DNA of 64,000 nt from CAIVVT01 sp052145115 (GTDB lineage Bacteria > Acidobacteriota > Terriglobia > Bryobacterales > Bryobacteraceae): NCBI GenBank assembly GCA_052145115.1, contig JBKQPG010000043.1, positions 1-64,000 of the forward strand, read 5' to 3'. The position numbers and the translations under genes are program-made. Below the pieces are notes generated by a model. The model was not told the origin of the DNA. It made no database searches and saw only the letters and a program-made list of their open reading frames with translations. Below are positions 48,076 through 57,375 of the stretch, piece by piece. How positions within the stretch are numbered: the stretch's first letter is position 1; each line of letters begins with the position of its first letter.

Positions 48076-49308
48076 ATGAATCGCAGACAATTCTTGGGCT
48101 CCGCGGCGGCGCTGCCGCTGCTCAATCCGCAGCGCGTCATGGGAGCGAACGACCGGATCCGGTTGGGATTCATCGGCACGGGCGGCCGCGGCAGTTGGCT
48201 GCTGGGCTACGAGTTGCCCGGCGCGGAAGTCGTAGCGGTGGCCGACTGCGCCCAGAGCAAGCTGGAGGCCGCGGTGAAAGCGCATCCGGAAAGCGCCCGG
48301 TGGACCAAGTACAACGACTACCGGCGGCTGCTGGAGCATGAGAAGCTGGACGCCGTGTTCGTCGAGACGTGCACGCACGCGCGCGTGCTGATCCTGATGC
48401 ATGCCCTGCAGGCCGGCCTGGACGTGTACGGCGAAAAGCCACTGACGCTGACGGTGGCGGAAGGCATCACGCTGCGCCGGGCGGTGCAGAAGTATCAGCG
48501 CGTGTTGCAGACCGGCACGCAGCAGCGCTCGATGCCGGCCAACATGTACGCCAGCAAGCTGGTGCGGGAGGGGGCGATCGGATTCGTGCACACCGTGATC
48601 GCGTGCAACTTCGAGCCGCCGATGACGTGGATTCCGCGCGCGCCGATGGCCATCCCGGAGGGCCTCGACTGGGAGCAGTGGTGCAACCAGACGGAGCTGC
48701 GGCAATATCATCCCGAGTTGCAGTATGGCTGGGGATCGTATCGCGCCTACGACGGCGGAGGGCAGAGCTGGGGCGTGACGGGATGGGGGACGCACGCGCT
48801 GGATCAGGTGCAATGCGCGCTAGGGACGGACGCGACCGGGCCGACGGAGATCTGGCAGGAGGAGACGGGCGCGACCAAGCCGGTGTTTCTGCGTTACATG
48901 AGCGGGACCGTGCTGAAGCTGATCGGGCCGAAGCGCGACCACGCCGACCTGGGCGCGATTTTCTACGGGACCAATGGCCGGATCGAGATCAAGCGCGGGG
49001 TCTGGGAGACCGACCGGCCGGAGCTGATGAAGGGCGCACCGGATCCGACGCCGGAGGGCCGCGGCGAGGATCTGTTCCACCTGGTGAACTTCCTGGACTG
49101 CATGCGCTCGCGCCAGTTGCCAAACGCGCATTTCGAGGTGGGCCACCGGTCGACCACGGTGTGCCAGCTGATCAACATCTGCCGCGAACTGGCGCGCCCG
49201 CTGCGCTGGGATCCGGGCCACGAGCGGTTCTTCAACGATAGCGAGGCCGACGGGCTGCTCCATCGCGCGCGCCGCAAGGGCTACGAATTGCCCCCGATCG
49301 AGGCGTAA
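48076..49308 (+). CDS. Second exported Gfo/Idh/MocA family oxidoreductase
   Basis: The 410-residue product begins MNRRQFLGSAAALPLLNP, a twin-arginine signal (NRRQFL), and has the dinucleotide motif RLGFIGTGGRGSWLLG near residue 30 and the catalytic-Lys motif GEKPLTL near residue 120. GWGTHALDQVQCALG corresponds to the GAHDMDLVHFLLG stretch of the paralogue at 27584. It is not a recent duplicate: the two share only family motifs. Single gene with a 46-bp gap to the next. Substrate unknown. Confidence 0.87.
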   Translation: MNRRQFLGSAAALPLLNPQRVMGANDRIRLGFIGTGGRGSWLLGYELPGAEVVAVADCAQSKLEAAVKAHPESARWTKYNDYRRLLEHEKLDAVFVETCTHARVLILMHALQAGLDVYGEKPLTLTVAEGITLRRAVQKYQRVLQTGTQQRSMPANMYASKLVREGAIGFVHTVIACNFEPPMTWIPRAPMAIPEGLDWEQWCNQTELRQYHPELQYGWGSYRAYDGGGQSWGVTGWGTHALDQVQCALGTDATGPTEIWQEETGATKPVFLRYMSGTVLKLIGPKRDHADLGAIFYGTNGRIEIKRGVWETDRPELMKGAPDPTPEGRGEDLFHLVNFLDCMRSRQLPNAHFEVGHRSTTVCQLINICRELARPLRWDPGHERFFNDSEADGLLHRARRKGYELPPIEA

Positions 49309-49354
49309 AAAAGAAGGCTTCGCCCCGGGGCAATCCGGTGTTACAATCCGCGGC

Positions 49355-50419
49355 ATGAGGAAGCCTCTCGCGATTGTGTTGTGCGCGACGGGATTGCTCG
49401 CCGCGCAAGCGCCGCTGCCCGTAAAGGAGGGTGACGCGGTCCTGAAGGAGTTCCATTTCACCAGCGGTGAAACGCTCCCCGAGTTGAAAATCCACTACCG
49501 GACGCTGGGTGAACCGAAGCGCGACGCCGCGGGCCAGGCGACGAACGCGGTGCTGATACTGCATGGCACGACGGGCGCGGGGACGCAGTTCCTGGCGCCG
49601 ATGTTCGCCGGCGAGCTGTTCGGCGCGGGGCAACCGCTGGACACGGCGAAGTATTACCTGATCCTGGCGGACGGCATCGGCCACGGCCGGTCCAGCAAGC
49701 CCAGCGACGGGGCGCACGCCAAGTTCCCGCACTACGGCTACCAGGACATGGTGCTGGCGCAATACCGCCTGCTGACGGAAGAGCTGAAGGTGGACCATCT
49801 GCGGCTGCTGATGGGCACGTCGATGGGCTGCATGCACAGCTATGTGTGGATGGAGCGCTACCCCGAGTTTGCGCAGGCCGCCATGCCGCTGGCGTGTCTG
49901 CCCACGGAGATTTCGGGGCGCAACCTGGCGTGGCGGCGGACTATTATTGAAGCCATCCAGAACGATCCGGCGTGGCAGGGCGGCGACTACACGGCGCAGC
50001 CGCCGAGCCTGCGCACGGCGATCGGCGTGCTGGCGCTGGTGAGCGGCAACCCGCTCACCTGGCAGCAGTCGGGACCGACGCGCGAGCGGACGCTGGCGTA
50101 TCTCAACCAGATGGTTGCGTCGCGGACCCGGAACATGGACGCCAACGATGTGATGTACGCCGTGGACGCCTCGCGCGACTACAACCCGGCGCCCGATCTG
50201 GGCAAGATCAAGACGCCGGCGCTGCATCTGAACTTCGCCGACGACACCATCAACCCGCCCGAGTTGAAGATCGCCGAGGATTTGCTGAAGAAGGCTCCGA
50301 CGGTGAAATTCGAGTTGTACCCTTACACCGGCACGACGCGCGGCCACGGATCGCACACCATGGCGGCGCTGTGGAAGGACCGGCTGGCCAGGCTGCTCCA
50401 GGACACGGAGAAAAAGTGA
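49355..50419 (+). CDS. Exported alpha/beta hydrolase, homoserine acetyltransferase-like
   Basis: 354 residues with a short Sec signal (MRKPLAIVLCATGLLAAQ). MetX-family features: LILHGTTGAGTQF (oxyanion region), nucleophile Ser156 in GTSMGC, Asp296 in NFADDTINPPE and a His near 331-334 in GHGSHTM. The export signal argues against methionine biosynthesis, so an esterase-like hydrolysis of extracytoplasmic substrates is more likely (inference). The stop codon overlaps the GTG of the next gene (GTGA). Confidence 0.83.
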   Translation: MRKPLAIVLCATGLLAAQAPLPVKEGDAVLKEFHFTSGETLPELKIHYRTLGEPKRDAAGQATNAVLILHGTTGAGTQFLAPMFAGELFGAGQPLDTAKYYLILADGIGHGRSSKPSDGAHAKFPHYGYQDMVLAQYRLLTEELKVDHLRLLMGTSMGCMHSYVWMERYPEFAQAAMPLACLPTEISGRNLAWRRTIIEAIQNDPAWQGGDYTAQPPSLRTAIGVLALVSGNPLTWQQSGPTRERTLAYLNQMVASRTRNMDANDVMYAVDASRDYNPAPDLGKIKTPALHLNFADDTINPPELKIAEDLLKKAPTVKFELYPYTGTTRGHGSHTMAALWKDRLARLLQDTEKK

Positions 50420-50793
50420 AGCCGACGCCAAAGGCCGCGCGCACTGCGGCAACGCCCCCGCTGCCGGCGGCGAAGCGCCACGAGGACGCGCTGCGCGAGC
50501 AGGCCTGGGTCGGCGACGCGGTGCTGGCGCTTTACGTGCGGCTGAAGATCCTCAACGAGGACGGTCGTCTGGACGGGGCGAAAGCGAGCCGCATGACCTC
50601 CAACGGCTTCCTGGCCGGCGTGGGCGAGCCCACGGCGGTGGAAGCGGATATCGGCCGGGCCTACTCGGCCGGAGGCCTGGAGGCGGCCTTCGGGCACATC
50701 GAAGAGCGGCTGATGCCGCTGTACGCGAAGCAGGCGGGGAAGCGCCTGCGCCAGGCGGGCCGGGCGCGAGACGGATTTACTCACGCCCGGTGA
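50416..50793 (+). CDS. Small RNase III-domain protein (Mini-III-like)
   Basis: 125 residues from GTG 50416. After a 20-residue Pro/Ala/Lys lead comes EQAWVGDAVLALYVRL, matching the RNase III/Mini-III helix AYIGDAVxExYVR with catalytic-type Asp34. SAGGLEAAFGHIEERL follows, matching the second conserved helix (Glu89). No dsRNA-binding domain is present. Mini-III trims 23S rRNA ends in Firmicutes. This protein is shorter than usual (about 140) and lacks part of the middle, so activity is uncertain. Confidence 0.65.
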   Translation: MKPTPKAARTAATPPLPAAKRHEDALREQAWVGDAVLALYVRLKILNEDGRLDGAKASRMTSNGFLAGVGEPTAVEADIGRAYSAGGLEAAFGHIEERLMPLYAKQAGKRLRQAGRARDGFTHAR

Positions 50794-50821
50794 TGGGGTA
50801 TGTTTGGAGCCGGGGTGAGGC

Positions 50822-52111
50822 ATGCGGAAGTTGCCGTTTCTCGGCGGTCTGCTGGCACTGCTGGCGTGGTCCGTGGGGGCGCAGCCCGCGGCCGTGGCGG
50901 TTAATTTCGACTCGGTGATCCACCCCATCACGGTGGACGTTCTGACGCACGCCATCGAGCAGGCCCAGCGCGCTGGAGCGCCGCTGCTCCTGGTCCGGCT
51001 GAACACGCCCGGGGGCCTGCTGGATGCCCCGCAGTCGCTGGTGGAGCGGATGAATGCGTCGCCGGTGCCTGTGGTCACGTTCGTCACGCCTTCGGGCGGG
51101 CGCGCCGCGTCGGCGGGGTTCATTCTGCTCCTGGCCGGGGACGTGGGGGCGATGCAGACGGGCACGCACGCCGGCGCCGCGTCGCCGGTCCTGCTGGGGC
51201 AGGAGATGGACGCGACGATGCGACACAAGATCGAAAACGACACCGCCGCCGCCGTCCGCAGTCTGGCGGCGCGCCACAATCGCAACTCGGCGGCCGCCGA
51301 ATCGACGGTCTACCAGGCCAAGTCGTTCACCAGTGAAGAGGCGCTAGATCAGCACCTGATCGACTTCGTCGTGCGGGATGAGTCCGATCTGCTCAGCCGG
51401 CTCGACGGCCGCGAGGTGACGCGTCCCAACGGCGCCCGGCTGGTCCTGCACACTAAGGGCGCGCGGGTGGTGGATTACGAAATGACGCTGCGGGAGCGGG
51501 CCGTGTCCGCGATCGCCGATCCCAACCTGGCCTTCATCCTGCTGATCCTCGGCGGATTGTTGTTGTACGTGGAGTTCAACATTCCGGGGGCGGTGGCGCC
51601 GGGAGCGGCGGGTGCGATCCTGGTGGTGGTGGCGCTGCTGGCGCTCTCGGTGCTACCAATCCGCGGGGCGGCGGTGGCGTTGCTGATACTGGCCTTCACG
51701 CTGTTTATCCTGGAAGCGAAGTTCGCCGCGCACGGGGTGTTGGCGGTGGGCGGCGCGATCGCCATGCTGTTCGGCTCCGTGCTGCTGGTGGAGGGACCTC
51801 CGGAGATGCGCATTCATTTCACGACGGCGCTGGCGGTCACGCTGCCGTTCGCCGCGATTTCGGTCTTTCTGGTCTACCTGGTGGTGCGTTCGCGGCTGCG
51901 GCCGGCGGTCACCGGCGAGGCCGGATTGCTCAACGAACACGGCGTCGCCCACACCGACCTGGCGCCGGAGGGCACGGTCCGGATTCATGGCGAATTCTGG
52001 AGCGCCGTAGCCCCCGTGCCGATTGCCAGCGGCACACCGGTGCGGGTCACTGCTGTGGATGGTCTCAAACTGAAAGTCGAACCCGAGTCAACTGTGCCCG
52101 GAAAGGAATAG
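50822..52111 (+). CDS. NfeD-family membrane serine protease
   Basis: 429 residues: Sec signal (MRKLPFLGGLLALLAWSVGA), a ClpP-like periplasmic protease domain with the Ser-Lys dyad Ser97 (GGRAASAGF) and Lys167 (VYQAKSFTSEEALD). Four membrane segments follow (about 235-370), then a C-terminal OB-fold NfeD domain (GEAGLLNEHGVAHTDLAPEG). In archaea, full-length NfeD cleaves the stomatin/slipin encoded next to it; the slipin gene follows 4 bp downstream here, the same arrangement. Confidence 0.92.
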   Translation: MRKLPFLGGLLALLAWSVGAQPAAVAVNFDSVIHPITVDVLTHAIEQAQRAGAPLLLVRLNTPGGLLDAPQSLVERMNASPVPVVTFVTPSGGRAASAGFILLLAGDVGAMQTGTHAGAASPVLLGQEMDATMRHKIENDTAAAVRSLAARHNRNSAAAESTVYQAKSFTSEEALDQHLIDFVVRDESDLLSRLDGREVTRPNGARLVLHTKGARVVDYEMTLRERAVSAIADPNLAFILLILGGLLLYVEFNIPGAVAPGAAGAILVVVALLALSVLPIRGAAVALLILAFTLFILEAKFAAHGVLAVGGAIAMLFGSVLLVEGPPEMRIHFTTALAVTLPFAAISVFLVYLVVRSRLRPAVTGEAGLLNEHGVAHTDLAPEGTVRIHGEFWSAVAPVPIASGTPVRVTAVDGLKLKVEPESTVPGKE

Positions 52112-52115
52112 AACT

Positions 52116-52901
52116 ATGGATCCCGTGTTTTGGGTGCCCGTGGTCATCGTGCTGCTGTATGCCTTGTCGTGTATCAATGTCCTGGCCGAATACGAGCGCG
52201 GCGTCGTTTTCTGCCTGGGCCGCGTTCAGAAACAGCCAGTAGGCCCCGGCCTGGTATTCATATTCCGGCCGATCTACCGCATGGTGCGCGTCTCGCTGCG
52301 GCTGGAGACGCTGGAGGTCCCGCCGCAGGACATCGTGACGCGCGACAACGTGACGGTGAAGGTCAACGCCGTCGTCTTCTTCCGCGTGATCGATCCGCAA
52401 AAGGCGATCCTGGAGGTTTCCAACTTCCTCTACACGACCTCGCAACTGGCGCAGACGACGCTGCGTTCGATCCTGGGCGAGGCGGAGCTGGACGAACTGC
52501 TGAGCCAGCGCGAGAAGTTGAACGAGCGGCTGCAAGGCGTGCTGGACACCGACACCGCGCCGTGGGGCATCAAGGTGGCGAAGGTCGAGGTCAAGCAGGT
52601 CGATCTGCCCGACAACATGATCCGCGCCATCGCCCGCCAGGCCGAGGCCGAGCGCGAGCGCCGCGCCAAGATCATCCACGCCGCCGGCGAATTGTCGGCT
52701 TCGGAGAAGCTGGCGCAGGCGGCCGAAATCCTGCAGAAGCAGCCTGCGGCGATCCAACTGCGCTACTTGCAGACGCTGGTCGAAATCGGCGCGGAGAAAA
52801 ACACGACGGTCGTGTTCCCGCTGCCGGTGGACATCTTCTCGGGGCTCAGCCGGGTGTTGAACAAACTAGCCCCGCCGGAACAGGCGCCGCCGGAGAAGTG
52901 A
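52116..52901 (+). CDS. Slipin / stomatin-like SPFH protein
   Basis: 261 residues: one N-terminal membrane segment (VPVVIVLLYALSCINVL) and an SPFH domain starting EYERGVVFCLGRVQKQPVGP. It includes PPQDIVTRDNVTVKVNAVVF and then a coiled-coil AEAERERRAKIIHAAGEL typical of slipin-1/2. It forms membrane rings thought to organise lipid domains. The 4-bp spacing after nfeD indicates a protease-substrate or complex pair. Confidence 0.94.
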   Translation: MDPVFWVPVVIVLLYALSCINVLAEYERGVVFCLGRVQKQPVGPGLVFIFRPIYRMVRVSLRLETLEVPPQDIVTRDNVTVKVNAVVFFRVIDPQKAILEVSNFLYTTSQLAQTTLRSILGEAELDELLSQREKLNERLQGVLDTDTAPWGIKVAKVEVKQVDLPDNMIRAIARQAEAERERRAKIIHAAGELSASEKLAQAAEILQKQPAAIQLRYLQTLVEIGAEKNTTVVFPLPVDIFSGLSRVLNKLAPPEQAPPEK

Positions 52902-53260
52902 TCAGTAGCGGGTCTCGGTGCGCCGGCCCGAGTCTTCGCCCTGCGGTCCGTACACCAGGGCGGCCACGTCCACGGCCCCGGGCAGCACCTCCGTCCCCGC
53001 TATGCGAAGAGATTCCGGACCGACTGGTATATGCTCTGGAGTAGTCCCGATCGGGGTTCTCCCCCTAGAGTGAAACGTTGACGCCGGCCCCAACTCGCAG
53101 ACCCGCGATCCAATTGACGACCGGGGAAGCGGCCCATCGCGATCGAGGGAACACGCTGGCGTAACCGGCCGGGGGCGGCAGGATGGGGCGGCCAAGCGCC
53201 GGCCTCAAGCCGGGTTTGCCTCCCACCGGCTGAGAATAATGAGGCACGAGGTGGACTGCT
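52902..53260. other. Intergenic region with possible minus-strand gene remnant
   Basis: No intact gene is seen in these 359 bp. On the minus strand, 53065-53247 encodes a frame ending SPVVNWIAGLRVGAGVNVSL before its stop, which resembles the last strand of an outer-membrane beta-barrel. The frame has no proper start or upstream domain and runs into the following kinase gene. It may be a C-terminal relic or chance. Confidence 0.35.
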
Positions 53261-56200
53261 TTGGTGACGCGAGTGCAGGCGGCAGGTACTCCGAGTTGGG
53301 ATCAGTTGCGGGCGGCTGAAGAGCCGCGGCAGGGACGCCGGGCAGTGCGGCCGGCCATGGTCGCGGGAGTCTGCCTGCTGATGCTCACGGCGTGCCGCTG
53401 GGCGGAGCGCCCCGCCCCAGCCCGGCCAATCCGGAGCGTGGCTGAAGTCTGGAGCCTCAGTCCGGCGGAGGCGCGCCGCGGCTATCCGGTGGAGTTGCAT
53501 GGCGTCGTCACGTTCTTCGACCCCCAGGTTGAGTTGTTGACCATCCAGGATGGGACGGCCGGAATCTACGTCGCAACTTCCGGTCTTCCTTCGGATCTAA
53601 GCCCCGGGCAGCAGGTGGAGGTGCGCGGGTTCACGGGCTATGAAGCCCACGCGCCGGTGATCGTGAAGCCGGCGCTGACAATGGGCTCCGGCGGCAAACT
53701 TCCAGCGCCAAAGCGCGTGGATCCGGGCCGGGTCGCCGAAGGGCAAGCCGACTACCAGTGGGTTGAAACCCGTGGGAAACTGCTGGCGCGCTCGGGAGTG
53801 GATACGGCGCACGCCCGTCACGCGCTGCTGCTCGGCGGCCGGGCGGCGGAGTGCATTATTCTCACTGAATCCGTCGCCGCCCTGAACCCGCTGGTCGGGG
53901 CGGATGTGACGGTACGGGGCGTGCCGGTGACGATCAGAGCCGCTGGGGGTGAGATCCAGCGCGTTCAGCTTTTCGTTTCTTCCCCGAACGATATGGAATC
54001 CAATCGGACCGCATCGGCGCCGGGCGAGGCCGGGCAGAGTCCGGCGCAGCCAAGCCACGCCACGCCCGGATTGCCGGTCTTGAATACCGCCGGGCAGGTC
54101 AAGAGCCGGACCCGCCGGGACGAAAACCGCTACCCAGTTCGGATTCGGGCGGTTGTCACTCTCACAGAGTCCGATTGGTCGGGGATCACCGTGCAGGATG
54201 CGACCGCCGGGATCTATGTCGGGATCGCGGGGAAAGAGGTGGAGCATTACAAGCCCGGCGACGTGGTGGAGATTGAGGGCTACAGTCTCGGCGGCCAATT
54301 CGCCCCCTCGATCGTCAGCCAGTCGATTCACGTATTAGGTCATGGCGCACTGCCCGCTGCACGGCCGATCGTGCCGTCAAGAGTGATCGGCCCCGACGAA
54401 AATACCAGGATGCGCGTGAGCGGCGTGGTCCAGGCCATTGCGAAGTGGGAGGAGACGGGACTGACGATGAATGTCGCCTGCGACTCAGGCCTGGTCCCAT
54501 TGCGGATTGTACAGTTGGACGCCAGACGCCCGATTGAGGAGTTGGATGAGTTGATCGATGCCGAAATCAGGGCCGAAGGCGTCTGCAGTCCGCTCTACGA
54601 TCAGGAACACCGCGTCACTGGATTCCAGGTGGTCGCCCAAACGCTCGATTCGGTCCGGATCACGCAAGCGGCCCCGTACGCCGCGTACGCCCGCCCGTCC
54701 ATCCCCATCGAGTCGATCATCCAATTCAGCCCTGATCGGATCTTGAACCACCGAGTCAAGGTGGCCGGGACGGTCGTGCTGCGGCGCAACGACGCACTCT
54801 TCGTGGCGGACGAGAGCGGCGGCGTACAGCTGCGCACGAAGGAGCCCTCGCAAGTGCAGGCGGGCGACAGGGTGGAGGCGGTGGGCTTTCCGCCGGCCCA
54901 ACTGGGAAGGCCTGCGCTGGAGGAGGCGGTCCTGCGCCGGGTGGGCCCGGGCCGTATTCCGGCGCCGGTGGATATTTCGGCCGATGAGGCCACGGGCGGG
55001 CCGTATGATGCGCGGCTGGTGCGCCTGACCGCGCTCCTGGTCAACCGGCGGGTCTCGTTCGGCGACCACCTGCTGACGCTGCAGGCGGGCCGGAAACAGT
55101 TCACGGCTCAGCTGGAGCATCCCCAATACTCGGAGTTCATCGAGTCGCTGCGCGAAGGCAGCATGCTGCAGATTACGGGCGTGTGCGCCCTGGATTGGGA
55201 CGACTCGCAAGTGCCCCCCAGCCCGCGCTCCTTTCACCTTCTGGTCCCCTCCCCGGCGGACATCCGGGTGGTCCGGCGCGCCTCCTGGTGGACGCTGGGG
55301 CATGCCCTGGTCGTTCTCGGCATCATGTCGGCGGCCGTGCTGGTCGTGCTTAGCTGGGTGATCGTGCTGCGCCGGCGGGTAGCCGCCCAAACGGCGCAGA
55401 TCCGCAAGCAGATGGAGCACGCCACGCGCATGCAGACGCGGCTCGAGGAGGCCGGGCGGCTGGAGAGCCTCGGCCGGCTGGCCGGCGGCATCGCGCACGA
55501 CTTCAACAACCTGCTGACGGTGATCAATGGATACGCCGACCTGATGCTGAGCCGCGCCGGCCTGAGCGAGGCCGGCACGAAGAGTGTCACCGAGATCCGC
55601 GACGCGGGCAAGAAGGCCGCCTCCCTGACCCTGCAACTGCTCGCGTTCAGCAGAAAGCAGATTCTCCAGCCGCGGGTTCTGGATCTCAATTCCGTGGCGC
55701 GGGAGACGGAAGCCATTTTGCGGCGGCTGATCGGAGAGAACATCCGTGTCGAGGTAAACCTCGATCCCTCGGCCTGCCTGACCCTGGCCGATCCGGGCCA
55801 GATTACCCAGGTTCTGATGAACCTGTCGGTGAATGCCCGGGACGCCATGTCGGGCGGCGGCACAGTGACCATCTCCACGACCCGGACCGACCTGGACGGC
55901 CACTCCAACGGCCGGGACTGGCACCCGGTCGAACGGGGCGAGGGCCCGGCGCCGGGGCGCTACGTCCTGCTGTCCGTTGCCGACACGGGTGCGGGCATGG
56001 ACGAGGTGACCAAGGCGCACATCTTCGAGCCGTTCTTCACGACCAAGGATGTCGGCAGGGGAACCGGGCTGGGGCTGTCAACCGTTTTCGGCATCGTCCG
56101 GCAGAGCAAGGGCTACGTGCGCGTGCAGAGCGAACCCGGCAAGGGATCGGTCTTCACCATTTGTCTGCCGCGAGCGGAAACCGGCGCGGAGCGCGAAGCC

Positions 56201-56602
56201 GGGGACACGCCGGGGACCGCCTCATCGGGCGCTGGCGGGGAGGAGACGATCTTGATTGTGGAGGATCAGACCGAAGTTCGTACGCTGGTGAGCGGCGTGT
56301 TGCAGCAGTGGGGCTACGTAACGCTGGAGGCCTCCGGCGCCGAGGAGAGCCTGGCGGTGTTGAAATGCCACCCCGGCCCGGTCGAGCTGATGATCACCGA
56401 CGTGGTCATGCCGGGCATGTCGGGCGTGCGGCTGGCCGAGGAGGCGAAACGCGTCCGGCCCGAAACGAAGGTGCTGTTCATGTCCGGCTACACGCATTCG
56501 GAGATCGACCACCAGGGCCTGCTGCGCGAGGGCGTCGCGTTTATTCAGAAGCCCTTCACGCCCGAGGCGCTGGCAGCCAAGGTGCGCGCCGTGCTGGCGT
56601 GA
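53261..56602 (+). CDS. Hybrid sensor histidine kinase with tandem OB-like sensor repeats
   Basis: 1113 residues from TTG 53261 behind GAGGTGG. A signal/lipobox-like LLMLTAC lies near residue 45. The extracytoplasmic part (60-670) contains three or more repeats with the pattern VTF-x-LTIQDGTAGIYV and GQQVEVRGF (again ITVQDATAGIYV and GDVVEIEGY, then LFVADESGGVQL and GDRVEAVGF), which look like OB folds. A membrane helix follows near 677-700. HisKA has His746 in GGIAHDFNNLL, HATPase has VADTGAGM and GTGLGLSTV, and a C-terminal receiver has Asp1047 in ITDVVMPGMSG. Confidence 0.88.
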   Translation: MVTRVQAAGTPSWDQLRAAEEPRQGRRAVRPAMVAGVCLLMLTACRWAERPAPARPIRSVAEVWSLSPAEARRGYPVELHGVVTFFDPQVELLTIQDGTAGIYVATSGLPSDLSPGQQVEVRGFTGYEAHAPVIVKPALTMGSGGKLPAPKRVDPGRVAEGQADYQWVETRGKLLARSGVDTAHARHALLLGGRAAECIILTESVAALNPLVGADVTVRGVPVTIRAAGGEIQRVQLFVSSPNDMESNRTASAPGEAGQSPAQPSHATPGLPVLNTAGQVKSRTRRDENRYPVRIRAVVTLTESDWSGITVQDATAGIYVGIAGKEVEHYKPGDVVEIEGYSLGGQFAPSIVSQSIHVLGHGALPAARPIVPSRVIGPDENTRMRVSGVVQAIAKWEETGLTMNVACDSGLVPLRIVQLDARRPIEELDELIDAEIRAEGVCSPLYDQEHRVTGFQVVAQTLDSVRITQAAPYAAYARPSIPIESIIQFSPDRILNHRVKVAGTVVLRRNDALFVADESGGVQLRTKEPSQVQAGDRVEAVGFPPAQLGRPALEEAVLRRVGPGRIPAPVDISADEATGGPYDARLVRLTALLVNRRVSFGDHLLTLQAGRKQFTAQLEHPQYSEFIESLREGSMLQITGVCALDWDDSQVPPSPRSFHLLVPSPADIRVVRRASWWTLGHALVVLGIMSAAVLVVLSWVIVLRRRVAAQTAQIRKQMEHATRMQTRLEEAGRLESLGRLAGGIAHDFNNLLTVINGYADLMLSRAGLSEAGTKSVTEIRDAGKKAASLTLQLLAFSRKQILQPRVLDLNSVARETEAILRRLIGENIRVEVNLDPSACLTLADPGQITQVLMNLSVNARDAMSGGGTVTISTTRTDLDGHSNGRDWHPVERGEGPAPGRYVLLSVADTGAGMDEVTKAHIFEPFFTTKDVGRGTGLGLSTVFGIVRQSKGYVRVQSEPGKGSVFTICLPRAETGAEREAGDTPGTASSGAGGEETILIVEDQTEVRTLVSGVLQQWGYVTLEASGAEESLAVLKCHPGPVELMITDVVMPGMSGVRLAEEAKRVRPETKVLFMSGYTHSEIDHQGLLREGVAFIQKPFTPEALAAKVRAVLA

Positions 56603-56750
56603 TCAGCGGCCCGGCCGGGTCTCGGTCCAACTCGCCCAGTAAGCTTTGGCTGATCGTCATACAGCACCTCCTTGGGGCGGATTGTACTCTGAAAATCCGC
56701 TGCAACGCCTGGAACGATTGGGAAACGGAAGGCCGGCTACGAGGCCGCGC

Positions 56751-57167
56751 TCACCCGGCCTCGCCTTTGATGAAACGGGCCATGCGGCGATCCGAGATCA
56801 GGATATGGTCGCGCAACCAGTCGCGCAGGTAGTCCATCATCGAGTCCGAGAGCTCGGCCTTGCTGGCGGCGAATTCCTCCCGGAAGTGCGCTACCTGGGC
56901 CAGCAGAAAATCGTGCTCGGCCTTATGCAGGTCGATGTCCGGGTACTCCTTCTGCCGCATCAGCGCTTCTTCGTCCGTGAAGTGCTCGTGGGTCGACTCG
57001 ATCAGCTGGTCCAGCCGGAACAGCAGGACTTCATGGGGCCGGCCTCCGCGGAAGGCTTCGTTGAGCGCGTTCAGCAGATCGGTGAGGGTCTCGTGTTGGC
57101 GGTCGATCTTCTCGATTCCCGTGGCGTACAGGTCCATCCACCGCATCAGTCTCAGGCTGGTACCCAT
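56751..57167 (-). CDS. Bacteriohemerythrin
   Basis: 138 residues forming a four-helix O2-binding diiron domain. All ligands are in place: His25 (IDRQHETL), His62 and Glu66 (HEHFTDEE), His81 and His85 (HKAEHDF), His121 and Asp126 (HILISD). I use the ATG at 57167; an in-frame ATG at 57197 adds ten residues of low conservation. Stand-alone form, perhaps O2 storage or sensing beside the adjoining sensor kinase (inference). Confidence 0.9.
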   Translation of the reverse strand: MGTSLRLMRWMDLYATGIEKIDRQHETLTDLLNALNEAFRGGRPHEVLLFRLDQLIESTHEHFTDEEALMRQKEYPDIDLHKAEHDFLLAQVAHFREEFAASKAELSDSMMDYLRDWLRDHILISDRRMARFIKGEAG

Positions 57168-57375
57168 ATCTCGCTTTCGTCCAACTCGATAGCCCATGGT
57201 ATCAGGGGCCGAAATCGTTTCTCAAGCCCTCCGTGCACGATTCGCCCTGAGCCGCCTTCCCTTCCCTGCGAATCGGCGGCACACTATAAGTCGGCGCGGC
57301 CGGAAGCAGACTGGCTGGCAAGTTGGTCTGGATGATGTTTTCCAGCCGCCGGCCGGTCATGGAGGACGAATAGCC

